A DNA stretch of 64,000 nt from Clostridiaceae bacterium (GTDB taxonomy: Bacteria > Bacillota > Clostridia > Lachnospirales > Lachnospiraceae), in the NCBI GenBank assembly GCA_910575795.1, contig CAJTGE010000026.1:20494-84493 (forward strand), written 5' to 3'. Positions within the stretch are counted from its first letter, which is position 1; the number at the start of each line of letters is the position of its first letter. The notes beneath the pieces were generated by a model, which saw only the letters and a program-made list of their open reading frames with translations, was not told the DNA's origin and searched no databases. Positions 33,468 to 41,630 of this stretch are shown piece by piece. The position numbers and the translations under genes are program-made.

Positions 33468-34610
33468 TTAATTCAAATACTCTCCCAGCCTGTGCCCGCC
33501 CGACGTCAGATCCTCATAACTCGGGAGCCCGCTGACCACGATCTCGCCCTTCTCGGCCCCATACATGTCCGTAAAGGCTCTTATATATTCCTGCACGCCC
33601 TGTAAATGCCGTCCCACGCGCATCTCAAGCGGCGCTCCATTCTCATCATACGGTATATACAGATACCCGGCCGCGGCCGCCTTCATGTAATAATCGTCCT
33701 TTCCGGTTAAAATGAGATCCTCGCTCGTCTTTCCATGCAGACGCCCCTGAGACGGATTTCCGGTCTCCATCAGAAGAGCCAGCGTATTTGTGTGATCCCC
33801 CAGCTCGCGGTGCGTAAGGCCGTGCAGGGATACCGGCGACGGCTCCAGGGACATATCCACCCCCGCCATCTGAAGCTCCAGAATGCCCATGGAAGCCATG
33901 CTCATCGCGCGCTCATGCGCCACGGTTGCGTTGATGGTCGGATACTCCGGGGACGCCTCGTGCAGATCCATCTCCATATCAATATCCAGAGTATTGATCA
34001 TATTTGTGATGGCATAGGAAATCTGCTCTGTCATGGTGCCGTCCTTCACGCCCGGATAGGTGCGGTTGATATTTCTCATCTCGCTTCCGGAAAGCGTCTG
34101 GCCCGAGCTGTGGGTGTACACGTCCGGATCCGGCCACTGGTCGATGGGGTTTGAAGCGCGGGAGCCGAATACAAACTCCCTTGTCCCGCTCTTTGTGTCA
34201 ATGTGGAAAAAGTGCGGCGAGCCCTCCTGGGGATCGTTGTGGGTAAAGGCGCTGTTATCCGTCCTGGGAATCACATAAAGCGTGCCTGCCTCGACCTTTC
34301 CGCTCTCCACAATCGTCATGGCCGCCATGTGGCCCGACGGCTCGTTCGGATGGGTTCCGCCGAGAATCACAAAGCTTCCGCCCTCCCGCTCGCCTTCCAT
34401 CACATACACCGTCGTATCGCCAAAGGTTCCCTTTAAATTCTCATTGTAATCACTCAGCATAAAGGTGCGCGTTACGCCCGGGCCGGGTATAATCACTTCC
34501 TGATAATGCCTGAAATCATAGAAATCCTTGCCCGCAATGCCCGCAACCGCAAGGCTTGCCGCAGCGCAGACAGCCGTCATAAGATGTTTATTCTTTTTAA
34601 AAAAATCCAT
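33468..34610 (-). CDS. Aspartoacylase/AstE-family zinc hydrolase, membrane-anchored
   Basis: A 380-residue protein with an N-terminal membrane anchor (LMTAVCAAASLAVAGIAG). Zinc motif FVILGGTHPNEPSGHMAAMT (His, Glu about 81-84), a substrate Arg in SEMRNINRTYPG and the second zinc His in MEMDLHEASPEYP (about 217). TLALLMETGNPS supplies the distal Glu. The insert between the motifs is longer than in the sister gene at 32358. GTG and ATG codons are both available; AGGAGG favours the ATG at 34610. It follows the 48-residue membrane protein and a TRAP-type permease in one operon. Confidence 0.82.
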   Translation of the reverse strand: MDFFKKNKHLMTAVCAAASLAVAGIAGKDFYDFRHYQEVIIPGPGVTRTFMLSDYNENLKGTFGDTTVYVMEGEREGGSFVILGGTHPNEPSGHMAAMTIVESGKVEAGTLYVIPRTDNSAFTHNDPQEGSPHFFHIDTKSGTREFVFGSRASNPIDQWPDPDVYTHSSGQTLSGSEMRNINRTYPGVKDGTMTEQISYAITNMINTLDIDMEMDLHEASPEYPTINATVAHERAMSMASMGILELQMAGVDMSLEPSPVSLHGLTHRELGDHTNTLALLMETGNPSQGRLHGKTSEDLILTGKDDYYMKAAAAGYLYIPYDENGAPLEMRVGRHLQGVQEYIRAFTDMYGAEKGEIVVSGLPSYEDLTSGGHRLGEYLN

Positions 34611-34623
34611 TTCCACTCCTCCT

Positions 34624-34770
34624 TTACTTAATCATCAGGACGCGCAGAAGGAGAGGAACCATGACCATACAGCTATTAATCTTCATGGACGGAGCCTCTT
34701 CCTTATACATGTCAACCGCCGTAAATACAAGGAACAAAAGCGCAATGGCTCTGTAAATCAATGTTATCAT
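34624..34770 (-). CDS. 48-residue membrane protein between permease and hydrolase
   Basis: The sequence runs MITLIYRAIALLFLVFTAVD, MYKEEAPSMKINS and CMVMVPLLLRVLMIK: two hydrophobic helices joined by a short polar loop. AAAGGAGG lies ahead of the ATG at good spacing, and the ORF sits 15 bp after the permease stop and 13 bp before the hydrolase start, so it is almost certainly translated. TRAP transporters normally have a ~160-residue four-helix DctQ subunit; none is present here, so this protein may replace it. Confidence 0.75.
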   Translation of the reverse strand: MITLIYRAIALLFLVFTAVDMYKEEAPSMKINSCMVMVPLLLRVLMIK

Positions 34771-34785
34771 ATCCGCGTTCCTCCT

Positions 34786-36054
34786 TTAAAACAGTCCTGC
34801 AATCGTTTTTGAGAAATAGATAAAGAGCAGGCCGTACACCAGCATCACCGCCATGGGTATCAGGCACCGCTTTAAAACCTTCACATAATTGTCCACTCCC
34901 GTCACCTTGGCGGCAAACAGGCCGGCCAGCGCGGTCGGCGGCATCATATCTCCGAGCGACGCGATATAGGACAGGGCCGCGATGGTGAATACAGTATCCA
35001 TATTTAAGAACGCCAGCGCAAACGGCACGCCCAGCACGGAGGAAGCGCCGAAGGATGATACCGCTCCGAATAAGGGGATCGAGATTCCGGAAGCCGCCAG
35101 GCGCATATTTTCCGGCAGTCCCAGGCATGTCATGACAATAAAGCCGCGCACGCCGGTCAGTGTCATGACCTGGATAAACATACCAACGCCCATCAGGATT
35201 CCCATAACCGGCAGGGAACTGTGAAGCGCCTCCTGAATCGTGGGAACCACATTGACCTTCCGTCCTGTAAATAAGCCCACCGCGGCGCTTAAAAGGAACA
35301 TCAGGGGCATTCCGATATCCGGGATCACCTTGAAGATCTTGGTCAGAAGCATCAGGAGCACCAGCACAAACAGCGGTATGTATACGCGGAAGCCGTATTT
35401 TTCCGCTGCCTCTGTGTTAAGATGCGGGGCCATTTTCTCATAATCCATGTTTTTTGCCTGCTTAAGTCCAAGGAACAGCGCGGCAAAGATGGCCACCGGG
35501 ATCGTCAGTAAAAGCAGCGGAATCCCAAAGCCCACAAAGGGAACGTCGATGCCGCCGCCGATGATCATCGCCGGCAGGTTTACTGGCGGAGCAACCATGC
35601 CCAGGAGCGCGCCCATGGCGATCAGGGCCGCTGCGGTAACACTGTCCAGGCCCATGATCAGAAGCACAGGGGCCATGATGCTTCCCGCTGACAGAACGGC
35701 TGCCGTAGAGGAACCTGTGATCATACCCGGGAACATGATGACAATCATAATCAGGATCAGAAGAATGGCGGGATGCTTATGAAATTTTTTAATAATTAAA
35801 GCGCTTAAAGCATCCAGCGTTCCTGATTTCTCCACCACCTTCATAAATACCATGGCTGTGACAATGACAAGAATGGTATCCACATACGAAAACGTACCTT
35901 CTACCAGATGGCGGACGGGAATCCCCACGCCGCCGGCCAGGCATCCCCCGATCGCGGACAGCATCATTGACACGCCCACCGGAAGCTTTGCAAGGAAGCA
36001 GCCCAGCATAAAGATACCGATCATTACGATAAATACGATAAGTTCGTGACTCAC
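34786..36054 (-). CDS. TRAP-type large permease (DctM-like) subunit
   Basis: A 422-residue membrane protein with about 11-12 helices. IMFPGMITGSSTAAVLSAGS is the conserved glycine/serine re-entrant loop of the DctM/IT superfamily, repeated in inverted form by GAVSSFGASSVLGVPFALAF. No DctP binding protein or normal DctQ is present in the operon. The GTG start follows AAGGAG. Encoded with aspartoacylase-like hydrolases and divergent to pgsBCW, it probably imports glutamate, gamma-glutamyl peptides or a related dicarboxylate. Confidence 0.82.
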   Translation of the reverse strand: MSHELIVFIVMIGIFMLGCFLAKLPVGVSMMLSAIGGCLAGGVGIPVRHLVEGTFSYVDTILVIVTAMVFMKVVEKSGTLDALSALIIKKFHKHPAILLILIMIVIMFPGMITGSSTAAVLSAGSIMAPVLLIMGLDSVTAAALIAMGALLGMVAPPVNLPAMIIGGGIDVPFVGFGIPLLLLTIPVAIFAALFLGLKQAKNMDYEKMAPHLNTEAAEKYGFRVYIPLFVLVLLMLLTKIFKVIPDIGMPLMFLLSAAVGLFTGRKVNVVPTIQEALHSSLPVMGILMGVGMFIQVMTLTGVRGFIVMTCLGLPENMRLAASGISIPLFGAVSSFGASSVLGVPFALAFLNMDTVFTIAALSYIASLGDMMPPTALAGLFAAKVTGVDNYVKVLKRCLIPMAVMLVYGLLFIYFSKTIAGLF

Positions 36055-36095
36055 TGTTTTCTCCTTCTTTCTAAAAAATAGTCCTCTCGTTCCAT

Positions 36096-36125
36096 GTAAC
36101 GGTTCAGATAACCCTGGACGGTTAC
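36096..36125. repeat. GTAACGGTTCAG palindrome (family copy)
   Basis: GTAACGGTTCAG and CTGGACGGTTAC face each other over a 6-base loop with two mismatches. It lies in the leader of the TRAP-type permease gene, between its promoter (36206) and start (36054), so it would be transcribed as a hairpin. Confidence 0.6.
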
Positions 36126-36205
36126 CGTTCCATATCTGCCTATACCGGCCCGTTTCTTCCCATATCCTGTCCCTCCTCTTTTCACCTCAGATCGTTATGC
36201 TTAAC

Positions 36206-36234
36206 ATCATACTGATCAGAATGTGCTCTGTCTA
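36206..36234 (-). promoter_or_regulatory. SigA-type promoter of the permease/hydrolase operon
   Basis: Minus strand: TAGACA, 17-base spacer, TATGAT, preceded by GAAAAATGGGAAAAAA. The match to the promoter at 33200-33228 covers both hexamers, spacing and the upstream tract, while the spacers differ except in length. It lies back-to-back with the pgsB promoter. Confidence 0.75.
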
Positions 36235-36274
36235 TTTTTTCCCATTTTTCTCTCAAGTTTTTGGACAATATTTT

Positions 36275-36303
36275 TTGATTTTTTCGGAATAAGCTGTTAT
36301 GAT
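36275..36303 (+). promoter_or_regulatory. SigA-type promoter for pgsBCW
   Basis: TTGATT, 17-base spacer, TATGAT, with the pgsB ribosome site (GGAGGG at 36310) almost at the predicted transcript start, giving a very short leader of about 13 bases. Confidence 0.5.
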
Positions 36304-36322
36304 GGGCATGGAGGGATTCAAT

Positions 36323-37459
36323 ATGTATGTGTTTATATGTTTATTTGCCGTTGTTTTATGCTATTTTTATATAGAAAACCGCATCAACCGCGCCTGCCTG
36401 GCCTCGTTTCGCGCGGTTATCCATGTCAACGGCATCCGCGGAAAGACATCCACCTGCCGCCTGATTGACGCGGCGCTGCGGACCCGCTACAGGGTTTTCA
36501 CAAAAACAACCGGCACGGACGCGATGATCATCGATGTAAACGGCCATGAAAGCCCGGTCCGGCGTCTGGGGCCCGCCAATATCCATGAACAGCTCCGGAT
36601 TATCCGCCGCGCCAGGCGCGAGGGCGCTCAGATCCTCATTCTGGAATGCATGGCCGTCAATCCAGAGCTCCAGAAAATCGCCCAGGAGCAGATCGTAAGG
36701 AGCGATATCACGGTTATCACCAATGTCCGCTATGATCATGTATTTGAGATGGGGGACTCGCTGGAGGAGATCGCCGCCTCCTTATCGTCCACTATCCCTG
36801 AAAACGGGACGCTCTACACCGCCGACCCGCTTGCGGCCTCGCTGTTTGAGGATGCCTGCCAGAAAAAGAACTGCCGCCTTGCGCTCTGCCCCGCCACCGG
36901 CACGTCCTCGGAAAATATCGGCGTCGCCCGGGCGGTCAGCGCCTTGCTCGGCGTGACGGAGGAAGAATTTCAAAAAAGCCTTCCCACTGTCAAAGAGGAC
37001 TTCGGCATCCGGAAACGGTACTCCATGGAGAACGGGCGCCATGAGGTTTTCCACTTTGTAAACCTTTTTTCGGCCAATGATCCACAATCCACGAAAAACA
37101 ATGTGGAGGATGAACGGAATGGCTGCGCAGAGCTCTGTTTTTTATATAACCACAGGGAGGACAGGCCCGACCGCGCCCTCCTGTTCGCCCGGCACTTTTT
37201 TCCGCATTACAGGGATCACACCGTATACCTGACCGGGGCGGGCGCGGCCCTTCCAAAGCGCCTCTTTGCCAGGGCCGGCGTGGCGGATCTGCGGGTCGTA
37301 CGCGACTACAGGGATTGTTTAAAGCAGATTCCTTCCGGAGCGCTCCTGGTGGGGATCGGGAATATCAAGGGCGCCGGATACCGGATGATAAAAGAACTGG
37401 AGGAAGAACATCCTGAGATAACAGGATCTGTTGCAAAAGGGGGACTACGCGATGAATGA
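36323..37459 (+). CDS. pgsB: Poly-gamma-glutamate synthase subunit PgsB/CapB
   Basis: A 378-residue ATP-dependent amide ligase of the Mur-ligase-like PgsB family that joins glutamates through gamma-carboxyls at the membrane. N-terminal membrane helix (VFICLFAVVLCYFYI), P-loop HVNGIRGKTSTCRL (34-47), ILILECMAVNPELQ, and DITVITNVRYDHVFEMGDSL as in CapB. The C-terminal part has FVNLFSANDPQST and FLYNHREDRPDR. The ATG at 36323 has GGAGGG seven bases upstream; earlier in-frame ATGs lack one. The stop overlaps the pgsC start by 8 nt. Confidence 0.95.
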   Translation: MYVFICLFAVVLCYFYIENRINRACLASFRAVIHVNGIRGKTSTCRLIDAALRTRYRVFTKTTGTDAMIIDVNGHESPVRRLGPANIHEQLRIIRRARREGAQILILECMAVNPELQKIAQEQIVRSDITVITNVRYDHVFEMGDSLEEIAASLSSTIPENGTLYTADPLAASLFEDACQKKNCRLALCPATGTSSENIGVARAVSALLGVTEEEFQKSLPTVKEDFGIRKRYSMENGRHEVFHFVNLFSANDPQSTKNNVEDERNGCAELCFLYNHREDRPDRALLFARHFFPHYRDHTVYLTGAGAALPKRLFARAGVADLRVVRDYRDCLKQIPSGALLVGIGNIKGAGYRMIKELEEEHPEITGSVAKGGLRDE

Positions 37460-37859
37460 TATTCTTTTGTTAGGCATTATAGCAAGCCTGATCTACACCG
37501 AATTTACAGATCTGTCTCCGGGCGGCATCATCGTCCCGGCCTATTTTGCCATGTATTCCTATGACTTAAAGCGCCTGGCGGGAACCGTCCTCCTGGCTCT
37601 TCTCTGCGTCGCCATTGTCCATTTCCTGTCCAAATACATGATTCTGTACGGCCGCAGACGCTATGCCGTCTATATCATGACCGGTGTTTTGCTTAAATTC
37701 CTGGCCGGCGCCCTGGGAGCCGGCGCCGCGGTCTCCATCGGCAATCTCATTCCCGGAATCCTCGGACGCGACATGGAGCGCCAGCACGTTCTGCCCACGC
37801 TCCTTTCACTGGGGATTGTAACCCTGTTTACATGTATGATGTTTATTCTAATGCGCTGA
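37452..37859 (+). CDS. pgsC: Poly-gamma-glutamate biosynthesis protein PgsC/CapC
   Basis: A 135-residue protein with about four membrane helices. Signature SLIYTEFTDLSPGGIIVPAY (residues 12-31) is the hallmark of PgsC; LYGRRRYAVYIMTGVLLKFL and SIGNLIPGILGRDMERQHVL follow. PgsC partners PgsB in the membrane for polymer synthesis or export. Its ATG overlaps the end of pgsB, and pgsW follows after 74 bp. Confidence 0.95.
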   Translation: MNDILLLGIIASLIYTEFTDLSPGGIIVPAYFAMYSYDLKRLAGTVLLALLCVAIVHFLSKYMILYGRRRYAVYIMTGVLLKFLAGALGAGAAVSIGNLIPGILGRDMERQHVLPTLLSLGIVTLFTCMMFILMR

Positions 37860-37933
37860 CGGATAACCGCTCAAAGGTTTCCTGAATTGCCACATTGATT
37901 TTGCAGAGAAAACAAGATTTTACAGAGGTAAAT

Positions 37934-39118
37934 ATGAAGCGCTCAGACAATAAAAAGAGATTTATGAACAGAATGCATAGCGGCGATATCCGGCATCTCA
38001 AACGATATCTTTGGCTGCTGGCCCCGCTTTTCATGCTCTTAGCCTCCCTGCTCCTGATCCGCCAGACCAGGACGCGGGAGCCAAAAAGCCATTATGATGT
38101 GATGACAGACGCCGCCGAACGGGCCGACGCGGCCTTTCAGGCCATCCGGGAGGAACGCCTTCTGCGCGGCCACGCGATCTCTCCCATCGATGATCCGAAC
38201 CGGACCGGGCTTGTGGGCGATTCCTACACGGAGATCACGACCACTCTTGGAAGCCTGCCGTCCAAGCGTTCCGCCGCCAATCCCAACATTGCGGCCATGA
38301 TTGTGGACATGCTCACACAGTGCGGCGTACAGGCCGGCGATCCTGTCGCCGTCAATTTTTCCGGCTCCTTTCCCGGATTAAACGCCTCCGTCCTCTGCGC
38401 GCTCGACGCCATGGGGGCCAAGGGCATTGTCATAAGCTCCGTCGGCGCTTCCACCTACGGCGCAAACCTTCCTGACTTCACATGGCTCGATATGGAGGAA
38501 GCGCTGCTTCGCCGCGGCCTGATTGCAAATCACAGCGAATGGTTTTCCATGGGAGGCGCCGGCGATATCGGAAAGGAAATGCCGAATGACGTAAAAGACG
38601 CCATCGCGGCGCGCCAGACGGACAGAGGGCTCTCCTGGCTGTATTATGAGGATCTCTCCGAAAATCTCGCGGCCCGGCGAGCCGTCTACGCAGACAAAAG
38701 CCTTGAGGCCGGATATGAACAGCCTGTATGTTTTATCAATGCCGGCGGAAATCTCCTCTCCTTCGGGGGAGGGAGCGGGATGGTTTCCGCCGCAAACGGC
38801 ATCCTGCGGCCCGCCTCCGCACCGCTCCTAAAAGAGGGGGCGCGCGGAAATGGCCTTTCTGTGAATGCCGGCACAGGCGGACTGATCCCCTTTTACTTAG
38901 AACAGGGCGTTCCGGTGATTCATCTCCTGAATATGAAAAGCCTGCTGCCCGCGTATGGGCTGCCCTTTGACCCCTCTCCCATGCCAAAGGCCGGGGAAGG
39001 GGAGGTCTATATGGAATGGAGGTACAATAAAGTCCTGGCTTGTTCGCTGCTGGCAGCCTGCGCGGTTGTCTTTGCTTTCGCCGCGCGCAGGCTTCCGCGC
39101 AGGAAGGTACCGTTATAG
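37934..39118 (+). CDS. pgsW: PgsW-type poly-gamma-glutamate system protein
   Basis: A 394-residue membrane-anchored protein of the family found with PgsB and PgsC where PgsA/CapA is missing. N-terminal helix LWLLAPLFMLLASLLLI; a large extracytoplasmic domain with GLVGDSYTEITTTLGSLPSK, PVAVNFSGSFPGLNASVLCA, SSVGASTYGANLPDFTWLDM and NAGTGGLIPFYLEQGVPVIH; a C-terminal helix LACSLLAACAVVFAFAARRL. The start has GAGGT four bases upstream. Its role is taken to be assembly or release of the polymer; the biochemical activity is not known. Confidence 0.9.
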   Translation: MKRSDNKKRFMNRMHSGDIRHLKRYLWLLAPLFMLLASLLLIRQTRTREPKSHYDVMTDAAERADAAFQAIREERLLRGHAISPIDDPNRTGLVGDSYTEITTTLGSLPSKRSAANPNIAAMIVDMLTQCGVQAGDPVAVNFSGSFPGLNASVLCALDAMGAKGIVISSVGASTYGANLPDFTWLDMEEALLRRGLIANHSEWFSMGGAGDIGKEMPNDVKDAIAARQTDRGLSWLYYEDLSENLAARRAVYADKSLEAGYEQPVCFINAGGNLLSFGGGSGMVSAANGILRPASAPLLKEGARGNGLSVNAGTGGLIPFYLEQGVPVIHLLNMKSLLPAYGLPFDPSPMPKAGEGEVYMEWRYNKVLACSLLAACAVVFAFAARRLPRRKVPL

Positions 39119-39158
39119 GGGCGTTTAACCTGCGCCCCCGCGCCCGGCGCGCCCCTGC

Positions 39159-39770
39159 CTATTTCCATTTATAAAGCGTCCGCGGCCTGCCCATATCCCC
39201 ATACGCATACTCCTGCTCCACCATTCCCTCCTTCACCAGATACTGCAGATACCGGTACAGCGTCTTTTTCTTAATCTGCGTACATTCTTCCAGCGTATCT
39301 ATATCCGCATACCCGTCGCACTCCCGCATCCTGCCCTCGATCTTCTGAAGCGTCACCCTGCTGATCCCCTTATCATGGCTCTCATAATACTGGCTCTTCT
39401 CGAAATACTGCAGATGCACCTTAATTCTCGATATCAGATCAATGGCCTTGATTGGCTTTACCGAGTAATCATCCGCCCCGGCCTCCATAAACCTTGACAT
39501 GATCTGTTCCTCTTCCTCAATCGTCAGGACAATAACCGGCGTTCTGGGAAGTTTTTTGCGAATCTCCCTTACCACGCTGATCCCATCCATCCCGGGCATA
39601 TGGTAATCCACCAGAATCAGATCGATCCGTTCCTTTTTTATAAGCTGCTGCGCCTCCTCATATCCCCCGGCCAGAAGCGGATTCCAGCCCTGAAACCGGC
39701 AGATCTGCTCCAGCGTATAGAGAATATCCCTGTTATCGTCAATCGCCAGAATCGTCTTTCTGTTTTCCAT
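39159..39770 (-). CDS. Response regulator (REC plus winged-helix output, CitB/DcuR-like)
   Basis: A 203-residue regulator. Receiver domain with acidic pocket AIDDNRD (10-16), phosphoacceptor LILVDYHMPGMDG (Asp about 55) and VKPIKAIDLI (Lys about 104). The output domain (about 135-203) contains IDTLEECTQIKKKTLYRYLQ and DMGRPRTLYKWK, a winged helix like that of CitB/DcuR regulators of carboxylate metabolism. It overlaps the kinase gene by 32 nt. The stop is convergent with pgsW, 40 bp away. It probably controls the neighbouring gamma-glutamyl/permease regulon (inference). Confidence 0.9.
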   Translation of the reverse strand: MENRKTILAIDDNRDILYTLEQICRFQGWNPLLAGGYEEAQQLIKKERIDLILVDYHMPGMDGISVVREIRKKLPRTPVIVLTIEEEEQIMSRFMEAGADDYSVKPIKAIDLISRIKVHLQYFEKSQYYESHDKGISRVTLQKIEGRMRECDGYADIDTLEECTQIKKKTLYRYLQYLVKEGMVEQEYAYGDMGRPRTLYKWK

Positions 39771-41145
39771 CCTCGTCCCCGTCCCTTTCCTCTTTCAAAC
39801 CGATCACCGCCCTCGTGTACTTCCCCTTCTCACTCACGATCCGAATGCTTCCCCCGTGATTCTCAACCACCTGCCGGGTAAACGCAAGGCCAAGCCCCGT
39901 AGACTGGCGCCCCGAATACCCAAGCTCCCACATATGCTCCATCTCCTCCGGCGACATCCCGGAGCCGTTGTCCAGAACGGTTATGTATATATCCTCCCCC
40001 TTCTTTTCCACGCTCACCTCCAGCCGCCCCGTCCCCTTGTCAACGGCATTCCAGGCATTCGTTATCAGATTCACAACCGCCCTGGACAGGCGGATCTTAT
40101 TTCCCCGTATCACCGCCTCCGGACAGGTATTGATATATTTCAGCGCCTCGTTCGGCACAAAAATTGACACCTGCGCCAGCACCATATGCATCAGATCCCC
40201 CACCTCCATGGGCGCTTTCTTATTTTCATACAGAATCTCGGATATCATCAGCCCCATGGAGCGCAGGGACGAGGAAATCTTCTGAAAATATTCCCTGAGA
40301 AGCTCGTCCTCCTCCATCATCTCCGCCAGGCTGATAAGCCCTTCTGCGGTGGTCAAAGGGCTCTTCAAATCATGGACCAGACTCTGCACCTCGCTCGAAT
40401 TGCGCATCTTCAGGGCCTCAATCTGCGTGTCATACAGCTCCTTCTCCACCTGGCGCGTCTTTTCATTGGAAATCTTTAATTTGTGTTCCTTGTAAAGAAG
40501 CTGCACCTGTATCATGGACGCATAGAAAAAAGCGATGCACATGCTAAACGCAAACATCGTCAAAAGCTTCTCTTCCCTGATAAAGCGCGAGGCCATCTTC
40601 ACGTCCATGGAAATCTCCCCCCGCCCAAAGCCGTACTCCGACAAAGGCGGAATCACATCCAGCCATTGAATTGCCATCAGCAGAGAGCCCACCAAAATCA
40701 GCTTATTGAGCATATTTACAGAAAACAAATCCATATACGACAGCATCAGCACAAACGCAACCGTCAGAATCGCCGGCACTCCCAGATCATAGCGGATCCC
40801 ATAAAGCCAGTAGATCATATCATAGATCAGAATAATCAGAAACATGGTAAAAACCGTATTCAATGTAAAACGCTTTTTCCCATGATAATAAATATGCACG
40901 GATTCATTGATTAAAAATGCTCCCAGGTAATGCGGAATCATGCGGATTACATTCATAACCACCAGCTTGATCGCCGCCAGAATTAGGTCGCTCCCCCTCT
41001 CGTTGAGCATCGCCGCCGTTAAATCATCGTAAATTCCCAGCATTTCCTCCATAATCAGCGCCGGCCCCGCTACCCCCAGCGCCGCCAGAATGCAGCCCTG
41101 GACAAACAGGCGCTTATTATGCTGAATCCGCACCCTGTCCCCCAT
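39739..41145 (-). CDS. Membrane sensor histidine kinase
   Basis: About 468 residues. Five or six membrane helices in the first ~230 residues (LFVQGCILAALGVAGPALIM ... AILTVAFVLMLSYMDLFSV ... LLTMFAFSMCIAFFYASMI), a coiled coil, an H-box SLVHDLKSPLTTAEG, and an HATPase domain (AVVNLITNAWNAVDKG as N-box, VLDNGSGM as G1, STGLGLAFTRQVVENHGG as G2). GGGAGG precedes the ATG at 41145; the 12 upstream in-frame codons are less likely. Partner of the overlapping response regulator. Signal unknown. Confidence 0.88.
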   Translation of the reverse strand: MGDRVRIQHNKRLFVQGCILAALGVAGPALIMEEMLGIYDDLTAAMLNERGSDLILAAIKLVVMNVIRMIPHYLGAFLINESVHIYYHGKKRFTLNTVFTMFLIILIYDMIYWLYGIRYDLGVPAILTVAFVLMLSYMDLFSVNMLNKLILVGSLLMAIQWLDVIPPLSEYGFGRGEISMDVKMASRFIREEKLLTMFAFSMCIAFFYASMIQVQLLYKEHKLKISNEKTRQVEKELYDTQIEALKMRNSSEVQSLVHDLKSPLTTAEGLISLAEMMEEDELLREYFQKISSSLRSMGLMISEILYENKKAPMEVGDLMHMVLAQVSIFVPNEALKYINTCPEAVIRGNKIRLSRAVVNLITNAWNAVDKGTGRLEVSVEKKGEDIYITVLDNGSGMSPEEMEHMWELGYSGRQSTGLGLAFTRQVVENHGGSIRIVSEKGKYTRAVIGLKEERDGDEDGKQKDDSGD

Positions 41146-41316
41146 TCTATCGCCTCCCGTCCCCGCCCTTACTGTAAACATATCATCCCCCGTATTTCGA
41201 TCGCCTGACAGGACTTCACACTCAAACGTATTATAGGTGATTTACCTTTAAATTACAAGAGACGGGAGCATGAACTTTTTAGCAATCAGGGAGGGGAAAG
41301 TAACCGTTCAGATAGG

Positions 41317-41434
41317 TCTGCGCACTTGCTGCGCTGACCGTACGAAAACGCAGCGGCAGCAGGCATCTGCCCCATCGCGAAGCGATTTTTATAGGCAGAT
41401 GCCGTAACAGTTCAGGTTGTCTGAACTGTTACGG
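41317..41434. repeat. Composite palindrome block with GTAAC ends
   Basis: GTAACCGTTCAG (41317) matches in inverted form the CTGAACTGTTAC ending at 41432. Inside are GGCATCTGCC/GGCAGATGCC (41362-41371, 41394-41403) around ATCGC/GCGAT, and a perfect 14-bp stem CCGTAACAGTTCAG/CTGAACTGTTACGG (41402-41434). It is in the gap between the sensor kinase and DUF2461, both minus strand. The left part of the gap (41146-41316) shows nothing further. Confidence 0.7.
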
Positions 41435-41462
41435 GGGAAATCTTTTCCCCTTCCCGCCGCGC

Positions 41463-41505
41463 GGCCCGCATGCTGCTTATAGAAGCAGACTTCCTTATGC
41501 GGGCC
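41463..41505. repeat. Hairpin GGCCCGCAT/ATGCGGGCC
   Basis: A 9-bp GC-rich outer stem with an inner stem CTGCTT/GAAGCAG. It stands between the GTAAC block and the terminator at 41518; its function is unclear and it could be a second terminator-like structure. Confidence 0.55.
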
Positions 41506-41517
41506 TGTACATAAAAA

Positions 41518-41553
41518 GCGGCGGCTTTAAACTCATTCGTTCAAAACCGCCGC
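41518..41553 (-). terminator. Rho-independent terminator of the sigma factor/DUF2461 operon
   Basis: Stem GCGGCGG/CCGCCGC (41518-41524, 41547-41553) followed on the minus strand by a T-run (A-run 41513-41517). It lies about 80 bp after the DUF2461 stop. Confidence 0.75.
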
Positions 41554-41630
41554 AATGCTGCCTGTACTCTGTTCCGGCACACAGACATAAACCGCCGCAA
41601 CAACATTTTTGTCATCCCAAGATGTTTTCC

